From NCBI GenBank assembly GCA_012719955.1, contig JAAXZI010000239.1:1-60562 (forward strand): 60,562 nt of DNA, given 5' to 3'. Made by a program: the position numbers and the translations under genes. This document shows, piece after piece, positions 17,919 through 26,084 of this stretch (positions within the stretch are counted from its first letter, which is position 1; every line of letters begins with the position of its first letter). The notes under the pieces are model-generated. The model searched no databases. It was given only the letters and a program-made list of their open reading frames with translations, and was not told the origin of the DNA. This DNA comes from Phycisphaerae bacterium. GTDB taxonomy: Bacteria > Planctomycetota > Phycisphaerae > UBA1845 > PWPN01.

Positions 17919-17961
17919 TATTACCTAATCTATTACCCATTTATATGGGTATTACCTAATT
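17919..17961. terminator. Inverted repeat within direct repeats at the ldh/fic junction; possible bidirectional terminator
   Basis: TACCCAT-TTAT-ATGGGTA (17934-17951) is a perfect 7-bp hairpin, flanked by two copies of ATTACCTAAT (17920-17929 and 17951-17960). It is much AT-richer than its surroundings and overlaps the fic stop codon. No long T tract follows, so termination is only one reading; a mobile-element footprint is another. Confidence 0.4.
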
Positions 17962-19009
17962 GCCAGGTGTCGGTTTTGTGCCACTCAGCATTGGGGCCCC
18001 GGCCCAGGCAAGTGAGCTGTCCGGCGCGTCTCAAGTCCTTCAGGACCCGCCGGATCATGTCCGTGCTAACCCCAGGGCACTGCCGCTGCAGGTCCGCGAG
18101 GTGAAAGGGACCTGCCTGAGCGGCGATGGCGGCTTGGACGAGTTCGGTTTTCGAGCCGCGAGGCGAACGCACCTGCCCGACGCGCTCTTCAAACTCGCGG
18201 TAGGCGGTCTTGAGAATGAACAGAAGATAGTTGATCAGCGGCCAGGGGTCATGACGCCCTTCGTGCCAGCCCTGCGAACTCTGCTCCAGTGTCTCGTAGT
18301 AGCGTTCCTTGTTCTGTTCGATCAGTCGCTCCAGACTGATGTAGCACCCGACCTCGCACCCGAGGTGGTAGGACTGGAGCAGTAGCAGGAGACGCGAGAC
18401 CCGCCCATTGCCATCGCGGAAGGGGTGAATGCACAGGAAGTCCAGGTTGAAAGCGGCCATTGCGACGAGCGGGTGGACCGGTCGTTCTCTCAAGCACTCG
18501 TCCCACAGCCGCACCAGTTCGGCAATGGATTCAGCCGTCCTCGTGGCGGGGACCATCCGAAACCGGACGCGTTCTCGGCCATCCGGGTACCTCTCGATAA
18601 TGTCTGCATCTTGCGTCTTGTATTGGCCCGCATCCCAGATTTGCCCGCGTACAAGTCGATGGAGATGCAGGATCGTCGTTTCGGAAACTGTCATGTCGTG
18701 GCGGCGCTCGTGGATCTCCTGCAGAGCGGTGCGATAACCGCTGATCTCCTCCTCACTCCGGTCGCGCAACAGCGGCTGCCCGAAGATGACTGTACCGATG
18801 CGGCCCTGGTCAATCTCCACCCCTTCAAGGCGGTTTGAGGAGACCGCGCTCTCAATCAGTGCGTGCTCGCGCAGGACCTTCAGCTTCCGTGGGGATTGGC
18901 GGGTATACAGTCCCTGCTTTCCGAGGGATTCCGCCAGATCAGTCAGGTACCAGGTTGTGGCGGTCGGGATTGCGGGTAGCCCCTTGGAAAACAATCGGAG
19001 CGTCATCAT
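17933..19009 (-). CDS. Fic family protein (AMP/NMP transferase) with C-terminal winged helix
   Basis: 358 residues. The Fic core motif HPFRDGNGR lies at 195-203, intact including the catalytic His and the phosphate-binding residues. An N-terminal inhibitory helix motif (SNRLEG, 58-63, consensus [S/T]xxxE[G/N]) marks the self-inhibited class II. Residues 288-345 look like a winged-helix domain (LADLQRQCPGVSTDMIRRVL). Such proteins AMPylate targets, sometimes as toxins or regulators. It stands alone, convergent with ldh, with an odd repeat at its 3' end, so acquisition by transfer is possible. Confidence 0.92.
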   Translation of the reverse strand: MMTLRLFSKGLPAIPTATTWYLTDLAESLGKQGLYTRQSPRKLKVLREHALIESAVSSNRLEGVEIDQGRIGTVIFGQPLLRDRSEEEISGYRTALQEIHERRHDMTVSETTILHLHRLVRGQIWDAGQYKTQDADIIERYPDGRERVRFRMVPATRTAESIAELVRLWDECLRERPVHPLVAMAAFNLDFLCIHPFRDGNGRVSRLLLLLQSYHLGCEVGCYISLERLIEQNKERYYETLEQSSQGWHEGRHDPWPLINYLLFILKTAYREFEERVGQVRSPRGSKTELVQAAIAAQAGPFHLADLQRQCPGVSTDMIRRVLKDLRRAGQLTCLGRGPNAEWHKTDTWQLGNTHING

Positions 19010-19115
19010 GAGCTATCTCCGCCGCTATACCGAAGACTCACGCCGGGCTAAGGTTTCGTCACGATTCCCGATTATATCCTTACCTTCTCTGCGTCTTTGC
19101 GTCTTGGCGGTTCAA

Positions 19116-20039
19116 TCAGAGCGTTCCGCTCTCTTTGGCCCACTGGATGCTCTTGGGCAGGCCCGCGGTCAGCGGCGTCTGCGGATCATAGCCCAGGAGC
19201 GTCCGCGCCTTGGTGATGTCGGCCACGTAGCGCGTGACCTCGCCCGGGCGGGCCGGTTCATAGGTGACCTTCGGGGTCTTGCCCAGGGCCAGGCTGATGA
19301 TGTTGATGGCGTCCACCAGCGTGCTGCCCTGGCCATAGGCGAGGTTGATGGTCTGGTTGATGACTTTGCCGCTCACCAGGGCGTCGAGGCCGCGGGTGAT
19401 GCCGTTCACGCAGTCGTCCACGTAGGTGAAATCGAGCACCTTCTCCTTGCCGAAGACCACGATCGGCTCGTCGCGGTAAATCTTGCGGATGAACAGCGGA
19501 AGAACCCGTTCCATCCGCTCGATGTCATTGTCGAAGCGGCCATACACGTTGCTGAACCGGAACACCAGGTAAGGCAGCCCGTAGCACTCCGCATACGAGT
19601 AGATGAACGCCTCGCCGGCGATCTTGCTCGCCGAGTAGGGGCTTTCCGCCACCACGAAGTCGGCTTCGGCCTCCTCGGTGACGTGCCGGCGGATGTCGCC
19701 GTACACCTCGCGCGAGCTGCCGAAGATGATGGGGATGTTTTGCCGCCGGGCATACTCCAGCGCGGTGAAGGACATGACCACGTTTTCCATCGCCCGTGTG
19801 GGGGTTTGAACCAGCTCAAAGACCTTGGCATGGGCGGCCAGATGTACGATGACGTCAAACGGGCCTTTGGGCAGGTCTTCGGGGCGAGCCTTCAACAGGT
19901 CCAGCGTGCAGGTTTCGATACGGTCCGTCCAGGTGTTCGGCCGGCGGTCGATGCCGATGACGTGGTCTCCGCGGTCCATCAGGTGCAAAGCAAGGTTGGT
20001 GCCGATCTGACCGCTGGAGCCGGTGATGAGTACCTTCAT
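19116..20039 (-). CDS. NAD-dependent epimerase/dehydratase (extended SDR, NDP-sugar type)
   Basis: A 307-residue extended SDR, probably a nucleotide-sugar 4-epimerase, dehydratase or decarboxylase feeding cell-surface glycans. TGSSGQIG at residues 6-13 binds NAD; catalytic Tyr and Lys are in SPYSASKIAGE; FRFSNVYGRFDND and DFTYVDDC are family segments. ATG at 20039 was chosen because the nucleotide-binding strand begins right there; a longer frame from 20147 adds 36 atypical residues. No other sugar gene is nearby, so the substrate cannot be named. Confidence 0.88.
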   Translation of the reverse strand: MKVLITGSSGQIGTNLALHLMDRGDHVIGIDRRPNTWTDRIETCTLDLLKARPEDLPKGPFDVIVHLAAHAKVFELVQTPTRAMENVVMSFTALEYARRQNIPIIFGSSREVYGDIRRHVTEEAEADFVVAESPYSASKIAGEAFIYSYAECYGLPYLVFRFSNVYGRFDNDIERMERVLPLFIRKIYRDEPIVVFGKEKVLDFTYVDDCVNGITRGLDALVSGKVINQTINLAYGQGSTLVDAINIISLALGKTPKVTYEPARPGEVTRYVADITKARTLLGYDPQTPLTAGLPKSIQWAKESGTL

Positions 20040-20466
20040 AAGAGTCCATTCCTGAGCATAGCCGGGTAGGGCTGCGCATGCGGTGCGCCCCGGGCCTTCC
20101 GGCAGGTCGAACACAAGAGTATAACGCTCCGCTCCAACAGTGCCCAATCTCGGCCATGGGGCGTGGCCTGAGCGGCTCAGCCTGGGCGAAACTCCGGACC
20201 GGCTTGACGGGGTGACACCACGGCAGGAAAGCAGGGGGCGCTGGCGGGGTTGGATCGGTTTTTCTTAACTTCTTTGAAAAAAGCTGGTTACGACGATTTG
20301 CTCGCCGGGCTTGGTTGTGCTAAACTACTGGATTCCTGATCGGCCCGGTCAGCCTCTGCGCAAACCAAGGCGAGCAGAGGGGCCGGCGCTGGGTTGGCAG
20401 GTCTTTCCTGCCGCCTGCCTCAGGTAGATTACAGTCGTGATGACGGTTCAGGAGTAAACGCGGAAT
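20040..20466. other. Intergenic region with rpsP leader
   Basis: About 430 bases. A T-rich patch near 20255-20280, a plausible plus-strand promoter at 20298-20326, and two hairpins in the following leader: CCTCTGC/GCAGAGG (20353-20380) and GGCAGG/CCTGCC (20396-20412). The leader before rpsP is about 130 bases and could be a control element, as for some ribosomal-protein operons; this is inference. Confidence 0.45.
20298..20326 (+). promoter_or_regulatory. Candidate promoter of the rpsP-trmD-rplS-yraN operon
   Basis: TTGCTC (20298-20303), a 17-base spacer and TAAACT (20321-20326). Downstream leader carries two hairpins before the rpsP ATG. Confidence 0.4.
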
Positions 20467-20727
20467 ATGGTACGGATTCGAATGAAGCGAATGGGCCGGC
20501 GGCATGCTCCCACCTACCGCGTGGCCGCGGTGGATGGGCGGGCAACCCGCGACGGCCGGGTGATCGAGGAGCTCGGTCATTACAATCCCAGCGCCAAGAA
20601 CGAAGCCCAGCGGTTTGTGATTAATGCCGAGCGGATCGCCTATTGGCTGAGCAAGGGCGCCCAGCCCAGTGATACGGTTCGCACCCTGCTCAAGGCAATG
20701 GATAAGGCCAAGGCCGCGGTCAAGTAG
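20467..20727 (+). CDS. rpsP: 30S ribosomal protein S16
   Basis: 86-residue S16, recognisable by its opening VRIRMKRMGRRHAPTYRVAA and the segment IEELGHYNPSAKN, followed by RIAYWLSKGAQPSDTVRTLL. It starts the conserved block rpsP-trmD-rplS and sits 30 bases upstream of trmD. Assembly protein of the small subunit body. Confidence 0.98.
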   Translation: MVRIRMKRMGRRHAPTYRVAAVDGRATRDGRVIEELGHYNPSAKNEAQRFVINAERIAYWLSKGAQPSDTVRTLLKAMDKAKAAVK

Positions 20728-20757
20728 TCTGATCGCATCCCTGGCGAGGCAGCGACC

Positions 20758-21525
20758 GTGCGGATTGACGTCTTGACCCTGTTTCCGGAAGTGATGACGC
20801 CCTTCTTCACTTCCAGCATTGTGGGGCGGGCGCAAAGTTCCGGCGTGGTCGAGATTCATTGCACCAATATTCGCGACTATGCCAAGGGGGTCCGCAGGAG
20901 CGTGGATGATCGTCCCTTTGGCGGCGGGCCGGGCATGGTGATGATGTGCGGACCGCTTTTTGACGCGGTGGAGGCGGTTGAGGCCGCCGATCCCAGGCCG
21001 GCCACGCGGGTTCTGCTCAGCCCCCAGGGCGAGCGGTTCAACCAGACGATCGCCCGCGAGCTGTCGCAGGAGCAGCGGCTGCTGCTGATCTGCGGGCATT
21101 ACGAGGGCTTCGACGAGCGGATCCGCCTGGGCTTGAAGCCCCGCGAGATTTCCATCGGCGATTATGTGCTCTCGGGCGGTGAGCCGGCCGCGATGGTCAT
21201 AGTGGATGCCGTCGTGCGGCTGTTGCCGGGCGCCCTGGGTGACGAGACATCACACGTGGAGGAATCATTCTCCGGCAATTTGCTGGAGTATCCACAATAC
21301 ACTCGGCCGCGGGTGTTCCGCGGCATGGAAGTGCCGGAAGTGCTGCTCTCGGGCAATCACGCCCAGATCGAGCAGTGGCGACACGCGGAGGCTCTCCGCC
21401 GAACGCGGGAACGCCGGCCGGACCTGTTGGAAGCCAACGACACTGACCAGCCCGGTGATTCGGGGGGGCAGGCATCTTGCCCGCCTTCTGATGCGTGGCT
21501 GGTGGATAGAGGAGCGACATCATGA
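20758..21525 (+). CDS. trmD: tRNA (guanine-N1)-methyltransferase TrmD
   Basis: SAM-dependent m1G37 methylation of tRNA, preventing frameshifts. GTG start. The SPOUT trefoil-knot segments [15 protein letters not shown] and [17 protein letters not shown] are present, with [11 protein letters not shown] near the N-terminus. 255 residues, with a non-conserved tail of about 30 residues after the usual end (RPDLLE). That tail is coded by repeat-like DNA (around 21464-21491, GGCAGGCATCTTGCCCGCC), so a repeat insertion probably extended the C-terminus. The stop overlaps the rplS start (ATGA at 21522). Confidence 0.97.
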   Translation: MRIDVLTLFPEVMTPFFTSSIVGRAQSSGVVEIHCTNIRDYAKGVRRSVDDRPFGGGPGMVMMCGPLFDAVEAVEAADPRPATRVLLSPQGERFNQTIARELSQEQRLLLICGHYEGFDERIRLGLKPREISIGDYVLSGGEPAAMVIVDAVVRLLPGALGDETSHVEESFSGNLLEYPQYTRPRVFRGMEVPEVLLSGNHAQIEQWRHAEALRRTRERRPDLLEANDTDQPGDSGGQASCPPSDAWLVDRGATS

Positions 21526-21917
21526 TCCAGCCATTGCTGCAGATCGTCGAAGACAAAGCCAAGAAGCCCAAGGCCGATATTCCCCAGTTCGCCATCGGCG
21601 ATACGGTGACTGTGCATGTCCGCATCGTCGAGGGGGACAAGGAACGCATTCAGCCCTACACCGGCGTGGTCATCGCCCGTCGGGGTACCGGCATCAATGA
21701 GACGTTCACCGTCCGCCGCATCGTCAACAACGAGGGCGTGGAGCGAATCTTCCCCCTGCATTCGCCCAAGATTGGCAAGGTCGAGGTAGTGCGCTCCGGC
21801 TACGTCCGCCGGGCCAAGCTCTATTACCTCCGCGACCGCGTCGGCAAGTCGCGTCGCCTGCGCGACAAGAAGACGACCAAGCAGACCGCCGCCGCTCCCG
21901 CAACGACCGAGTCCTGA
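21522..21917 (+). CDS. rplS: 50S ribosomal protein L19
   Basis: 131 residues with the L19 core: [45 protein letters not shown] and the end segment [20 protein letters not shown]. It lies at the 30S-50S interface. Overlaps trmD by four bases. The C-terminus adds an Ala/Thr-rich tail (about 20 residues). Confidence 0.98.
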   Translation: MIQPLLQIVEDKAKKPKADIPQFAIGDTVTVHVRIVEGDKERIQPYTGVVIARRGTGINETFTVRRIVNNEGVERIFPLHSPKIGKVEVVRSGYVRRAKLYYLRDRVGKSRRLRDKKTTKQTAAAPATTES

Positions 21918-21969
21918 GTCTCCTCGTTGCTTGCCATCACCGGCGTGCCACGGCCTGTGTGCCAGGATG

Positions 21970-22050
21970 TGTCTCACGGCTCTTGAGCCAGACGTGTGTG
22001 CCACGGCTCTTGAGCCGTGCTCGCATGTTGCGGCTCTTGAATCGTGCGAA
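21970..22050. repeat. Three tandem CACGGCTCTTGAGCCGTG-type palindromes
   Basis: Between rplS and yraN: 21973-21991, 21995-22020 (perfect palindrome CACGGCTCTTGAGCCGTG within GTGTGCCACGGCTC...) and a diverged copy 22027-22049. Spacing is about 26 bases. Each would form an 8-bp-stem hairpin in the transcript, within an otherwise conserved operon. Confidence 0.8.
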
Positions 22051-22124
22051 TGCTGCGGTCGCGATGGCAGGGGCGTCCCCAAATGGCGGCTGGCTTCTGA
22101 GGCTGCCAGGCTTTGCCGGGTGTG

Positions 22125-22505
22125 ATGATGTGGGATGGCGCAAAGCTGGGTGTCGAGGGGGAGAAGGCCGCCGAGCGGTTCCTCCGGCGCAAAGGCTATC
22201 GCATTGTCACCCGTAATTATCGCTGCCTGCCCTTTGGTGAAATCGATATCGTTGCGCTTGACGGTTCCATGATCGTCTTCGTGGAGGTCAAGACCCGCGC
22301 CAGCCGTGATCATGAGGACCCCGAGTCGGCGGTCACGCCGGCCAAGCAGGAGCGGCTGATCCGCACGGCCAACGTCTTTCTTCGGCAGACTCGCTCGGTA
22401 GGGCGGGCCTGCCGCTTTGATATTGTGACCATTACCGGCGTTTCAGGTGGCGTACTGGAGATCGAGCATTTCATCAATGCCTTCGCCCCGCGCGCCTGGT
22501 CGTAG
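22125..22505 (+). CDS. YraN-like endonuclease-fold protein (UPF0102)
   Basis: About 126 residues of the YraN family, a predicted PD-(D/E)xK nuclease fold of uncertain role, possibly in DNA processing. The core is GEIDIVALDGSMIVFVEVKTR with the expected Glu/Asp and EVK residues. Two adjacent ATGs (22125, 22128) and a TTG at 22113 are possible starts; the ATG at 22125 is preferred. It normally follows the rpsP-trmD-rplS-rnhB block, and does so here without rnhB. Confidence 0.88.
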   Translation: MMWDGAKLGVEGEKAAERFLRRKGYRIVTRNYRCLPFGEIDIVALDGSMIVFVEVKTRASRDHEDPESAVTPAKQERLIRTANVFLRQTRSVGRACRFDIVTITGVSGGVLEIEHFINAFAPRAWS

Positions 22506-22545
22506 CGTGGGCCGCCTGCCTGTGCCCGAATGAGGCCGCCAGACC

Positions 22546-23448
22546 ATGCTCCCTGGACTCTTCGATACCCATTGTCATCTTACCGCCCCCGAACTCCTGG
22601 CCCGTCGCGAGCAGGTTCTTTCCGCCGCTGCCGCCGTGGGCGTTTCCCATGTTCTCACCGTGGCTTGCGTCCCGGCTGAGTTCGACGCGGCCATCAACCT
22701 TGCCGCCTCTGCCCAGGGACAGCAGCGCGATGACTCCTCTGCAGAGTCGGCATCGGGTGGCCCCCGTCCTGTCCTCTACGTGGCCACCGGCATCCATCCG
22801 CACGAGGCGGCACGCGTCCAGGAGTCCGACTGGGAAGCCCTGAAAGCCACCTGGCGCCAGCCCCACGTCGTCGCCGCCGGCGAGATGGGCCTGGACTATC
22901 ACTACGACTTCAGCCCCCGCGACGTGCAGCGAGCGGTCTTTGAACGCCAGCTTGACCTGGCCGCCGCGGCCGACCTGCCGCTGATCATCCACTGCCGCAA
23001 TTCGGGAGAGCGGGCGTCCACCCCGCCTTCAGGCACGGGGGTCAACCAAACCGCGGGCGCCGGTGCCCCCAATGCCCAGGAGGATGCCATCGAGATTCTC
23101 ATCCGCCACGGCTTCGAGCATAAACCCGTTGTTTTCCACTGCTTCACCGGCACCCCGGAAGAGGCCGCCGAGCTGCGTTCTCACGGCTGGTGGACCTCTT
23201 TTACCGGCCTGATCACCTTCAAAAACGCCGGGCCTCAGCGCCAGGCCTGCCTGGAAACTTCGCCCGATCAACTTATGTTCGAGACGGATGCCCCATACCT
23301 CTCCCCGGAGCCTGTTCGCCGGATGCGCCCCAACGAGCCTCGAAATTTGGTGCACACGGTTCGCTTCGCGGCCCAGTTGCGGGGAGAAGCTTTCGAGGAC
23401 CTGGCCGCCCGTTCAACGGCCAACGCCCGACGGTTCTTCCGACTGTGA
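22546..23448 (+). CDS. tatD: TatD family metal-dependent deoxyribonuclease
   Basis: 300-residue TIM-barrel metallohydrolase; family members act as 3'-5' DNases. Metal ligands are visible: FDTHCHL at the N-terminus, GEMGLDYHYD, IHCRNS, FHCFTG and ETDAPYLSPEP. Two low-complexity insertions, SAQGQQRDDSSAESASGG and ASTPPSGTGVNQTAGAGAPN, interrupt the usual fold in loops. The 3' end overlaps the convergent subtilase gene by 36 bases, which is unusual. Confidence 0.93.
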   Translation: MLPGLFDTHCHLTAPELLARREQVLSAAAAVGVSHVLTVACVPAEFDAAINLAASAQGQQRDDSSAESASGGPRPVLYVATGIHPHEAARVQESDWEALKATWRQPHVVAAGEMGLDYHYDFSPRDVQRAVFERQLDLAAAADLPLIIHCRNSGERASTPPSGTGVNQTAGAGAPNAQEDAIEILIRHGFEHKPVVFHCFTGTPEEAAELRSHGWWTSFTGLITFKNAGPQRQACLETSPDQLMFETDAPYLSPEPVRRMRPNEPRNLVHTVRFAAQLRGEAFEDLAARSTANARRFFRL

Positions 23449-24894
23449 CTGTTGGCCCGGGGACCCCGAACGCTGAATCCTTCCGGCCCGTACCGCCTCA
23501 ATAAACCGCACCGGATTGACTACCGCCGGCTTGGAGGCCTTTCCCCCGGCCGTCTTTCGCCATAATTCCACGATGGTTGCCGGCTCGATCTCCGGGGCCA
23601 CCTGGAAGGCCAGCGCCGCCAAACCGGCCAGGTAGGGGGCGGCCCAGCTCATGCCGCCGTGCCGCCAATAGGTGTACATATCCGCGCCCACATGGCTGGC
23701 TGTCGTCCGCTCGCCGGCCGGGACGAGGAGCACTGTTCCCGGCGACCAGTACCGCCCGATCTGCCAACCGGATGGATCCTCCGCATCCTTGCCCGCAATC
23801 CGGTTGGCCGTGCCGTACTTAAGAAACGCCGGATCGCAGCTCACCACCAGGATGCCTTCCGCCGCCGCCCGTTCGACGGCCTCTTTCCACAGCCGATAGT
23901 CCGGCCACTCCGAGAACATGCCCAGCGAGATGCAGACTACCCGTACCCTGTCGGCCGGATCGGACTGCTTGTTCTTTTCCACGATCTTGTCGAGCACCTG
24001 GGCATAAGGCTTGCAGTGCAGATTCCACCAGGACCAGGTGGGCACGGCGTAATAGTGGACCACGGCCCCCGGAGCGACCCCGCAGGTTTTTCCGACCGCG
24101 ATGCTGACCACCGGCGGCCCATGCATCTGCGGGGGCACAGCGCCCACGCCGATGGGCTCATATGATTTGATGCGATCCTTGTACTCCTGGTGCTTCAGCA
24201 GCAGCGGTTGATCAATGATTGCAATATGAATGCCCTTGCCGTCAATACCCTGCCGGTGAAGACCGCGCAGCCCCAGGCCGGGGTTCTTCCCGTCTTCGAG
24301 CAGCTTCAGCGGGTCAAAGCCCTCGGGCAGCCTGTCCGCCGGCGGCCACACGGTCCGGCTATCGAACGGGAGTTGGTCGAGCCTGGCCCGATGCTGCCGC
24401 AGATCCAGCTTGACCAGCGAGGCATTGGCAAGGCCCCAGAAAGAATCAAACTTTCCGAGATCGCCTTCGTTTCTGAGGACGATCACCCGGTTCCGCCCAA
24501 TATCCACTTCTCGCCACCCCGCGGTCAGATGCGTCAGCACAAAGGGCAACGCATTATCTTGCGGCTTCATGAAGACAGCTTTGACGCCGGGGTAATGCTG
24601 TACCAGCGTTTGGACTTCGCCGTCCTTGTTCTGGGTCTCAGATTGCGGCGCCCCCAACAGTCGCTGCAATTCCTCCGGAACGGTCAGCTTATAGGCGATC
24701 ATGCCCGCTTTGGTCGCCTCGCGGACCGTCTGGATTGTGCTGGACGCGCTGGCCGGCTGCGTGGAGGGAGACGTGGTCTGGGCCCGGCAGGCAGGGGCGA
24801 CCGTCAGATTGATGGCCAGCAGGCTAATCCCCATGGTGAACAGCTTCCCTCTGGCCCCCAGGGGCGCGAACGACTGTGCATCATCTCTGGACAT
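23413..24894 (-). CDS. Secreted S8-family (subtilisin-like) protease
   Basis: 493 residues with an N-terminal signal peptide (hydrophobic MGISLLAINLTVAPACRAQ) and a long propeptide-like segment. The subtilisin triad is seen as Asp228 (HIAIIDQPLL), His258 (MHGPPVVSI) and Ser416 (GGMSWAAPYLAGL). The usual oxyanion Asn region reads VVSCDP, with Asp where Asn is normal, a change that could impair or alter activity. It is transcribed alone. An intrinsic-terminator-containing leader lies upstream (25020-25278). Role unknown. Confidence 0.82.
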   Translation of the reverse strand: MSRDDAQSFAPLGARGKLFTMGISLLAINLTVAPACRAQTTSPSTQPASASSTIQTVREATKAGMIAYKLTVPEELQRLLGAPQSETQNKDGEVQTLVQHYPGVKAVFMKPQDNALPFVLTHLTAGWREVDIGRNRVIVLRNEGDLGKFDSFWGLANASLVKLDLRQHRARLDQLPFDSRTVWPPADRLPEGFDPLKLLEDGKNPGLGLRGLHRQGIDGKGIHIAIIDQPLLLKHQEYKDRIKSYEPIGVGAVPPQMHGPPVVSIAVGKTCGVAPGAVVHYYAVPTWSWWNLHCKPYAQVLDKIVEKNKQSDPADRVRVVCISLGMFSEWPDYRLWKEAVERAAAEGILVVSCDPAFLKYGTANRIAGKDAEDPSGWQIGRYWSPGTVLLVPAGERTTASHVGADMYTYWRHGGMSWAAPYLAGLAALAFQVAPEIEPATIVELWRKTAGGKASKPAVVNPVRFIEAVRAGRIQRSGSPGQQSQSEEPSGVGR

Positions 24895-25019
24895 GGTCTT
24901 ACCCTTCGTATGAACCGCTCGGTTGCGGATGCCATCCCCGGTAACCTTACCATCCTGATTGGGGCGCGGACAGAAGACTCTTACTGGCCACAGGTGAAGA
25001 ATCGGAAAGCAGCGCGCAT

Positions 25020-25068
25020 AAAAACGCCCGCGCTTTTGGGGAGGTTAGAGTCGCGGAGAGCGCGGGCG
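25020..25068 (-). terminator. Intrinsic terminator on the minus strand
   Basis: Perfect 10-bp GC stem CGCCCGCGCT / AGCGCGGGCG (25068-25059 with 25034-25025), a 24-base loop, then TTTTT (25024-25020). It is 125 bases upstream of the subtilase start with no coding gene before it. This suggests that a noncoding transcript ends here, or that the subtilase leader is attenuated. Confidence 0.7.
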
Positions 25069-25280
25069 AAAGGGAATGGCTCGTTAAGTGACGGAATGCC
25101 GTCTCTGGCCCGTAATGACCATTGGGCACCGTCTGATGTTCAGAGTTCTTTTATGCCCCCCCAAGGAGCAGGAAGTGCAGCCTGACAGTTTACGCGGATT
25201 AGAATTCGCACGTGGTTTGTGCTACCGCCAATGGCAGAGCCGGTGCGTTGATCCGGTAATAACCCCTGCACTCCACGTTA
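25020..25280 (-). ncRNA. Candidate small RNA or cis-regulatory leader
   Basis: Inference from structure: -10-like TATAGT (25285-25280), then nested complementary segments ACGTGG/CCACGT (25278-25273 with 25215-25210), GTGC/GCAC and TACCG/CGGTA, and finally the terminator at 25020-25068. The length, near 250 bases, fits a small RNA. It matches no RNA family I know (not SRP, 6S, tmRNA or RNase P cores). Confidence 0.35.
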
Positions 25281-25406
25281 CTATACGCTTAGACGCTTCC
25301 AGCGTCCAATAGTTTGTACAAAAATGAAAAATCTTGGATGCTGTGATTCCAAACCCCGGCCAAAGAGACAGGCGACTGTCCCGGCGGGGCCTCAAGAGAG
25401 GCTGAA

Positions 25407-25961
25407 ATGGCAACCAACGTCCGCTCCAATACTTCTGAAGCGGCCCCGGCCCGTAGCTGGCTGGACCTGGAGCCGGCCCTACTGCTTCAGCAGTGTGATA
25501 TCGATCTCTACCGGGCCAGTGGACCCGGCGGGCAGAAGCGAAACAAGACCTCCTCGGCCGTGCGCCTCCGCCACCGCCCGACCGGGCTGATCGTTACCGC
25601 GGTCGAGAGCCGTTCACAGCATGAGAACCGCGCCCGAGCCCTCGGGCGGCTCAGGCGGGCCATCGCCTTGACCCAGCGCAACCCGGTCGATCCCGCGGCG
25701 GCGCCGCCGGACTTTTACGCCGCTGCCCTTCAGCGGGACCCAGGCCTGCACATGAATACCCGTCACGAACACTACTGCCACGTCATACAGCATATCCTGG
25801 ACGTGTTGCATGCGAACCGGGGGGGCGTGGCCGACACCGCCGCGGCCCTGAAAATCTCTACCGGCCAGTTGGTCCGTTTCCTGGCCGAGGATCCGGACCT
25901 GTGGGCGCACGCCAACCGGATCCGGCGGGATTTCGGCCATCCGCCTCTGAAGCGGCCGTGA
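25407..25961 (+). CDS. Peptide chain release factor-like GGQ protein
   Basis: 184 residues with a class I release-factor catalytic domain: the GGQ motif sits in [20 protein letters not shown], followed by the conserved RPTGL segment. The codon-recognition domains of RF1/RF2 are missing, so it resembles ribosome-rescue factors such as ArfB/YaeJ. Instead of the basic tail typical of ArfB, it has a helical C-terminal part ([20 protein letters not shown] onward) that looks like a helix-turn-helix. Upstream GAGAGG supports the ATG at 25407. Confidence 0.85.
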   Translation: MATNVRSNTSEAAPARSWLDLEPALLLQQCDIDLYRASGPGGQKRNKTSSAVRLRHRPTGLIVTAVESRSQHENRARALGRLRRAIALTQRNPVDPAAAPPDFYAAALQRDPGLHMNTRHEHYCHVIQHILDVLHANRGGVADTAAALKISTGQLVRFLAEDPDLWAHANRIRRDFGHPPLKRP

Positions 25962-26084
25962 GCCTGGCGCATGACGCGATGAAGACCCTCTGTGGAGTGC
26001 ATACGGGCCGTCCCCGGGATTGAGTGGCAGTCGACGTCTGGTCCGCCGTTACCGGTGCGAACCGACGGTTCCTGGAGCAAAGGT

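Larger units (their letters stand above)
24895..25406. other. 512-base intergenic region with candidate RNA element
   Basis: No protein gene was found. It contains the minus-strand terminator (25020-25068), nested inverted repeats (25210-25278) and a hairpin GACGCT-TCC-AGCGTC (25292-25306). See the ncRNA and terminator entries. Confidence 0.5.

Noticed and set aside
18786..20069. 427-codon plus-strand frame
   Set aside because: Shadow of the fic and epimerase genes on the minus strand, both of which have intact catalytic motifs.
20160..20260. SRP RNA gene
   Set aside because: A GGAAAGCAG-like stretch resembles the SRP core, but the conserved tetraloop and helix pairing are missing.
25020..25280. 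Known riboswitch or 6S/tmRNA
   Set aside because: None of the conserved cores could be matched; it is reported only as a candidate unknown RNA.
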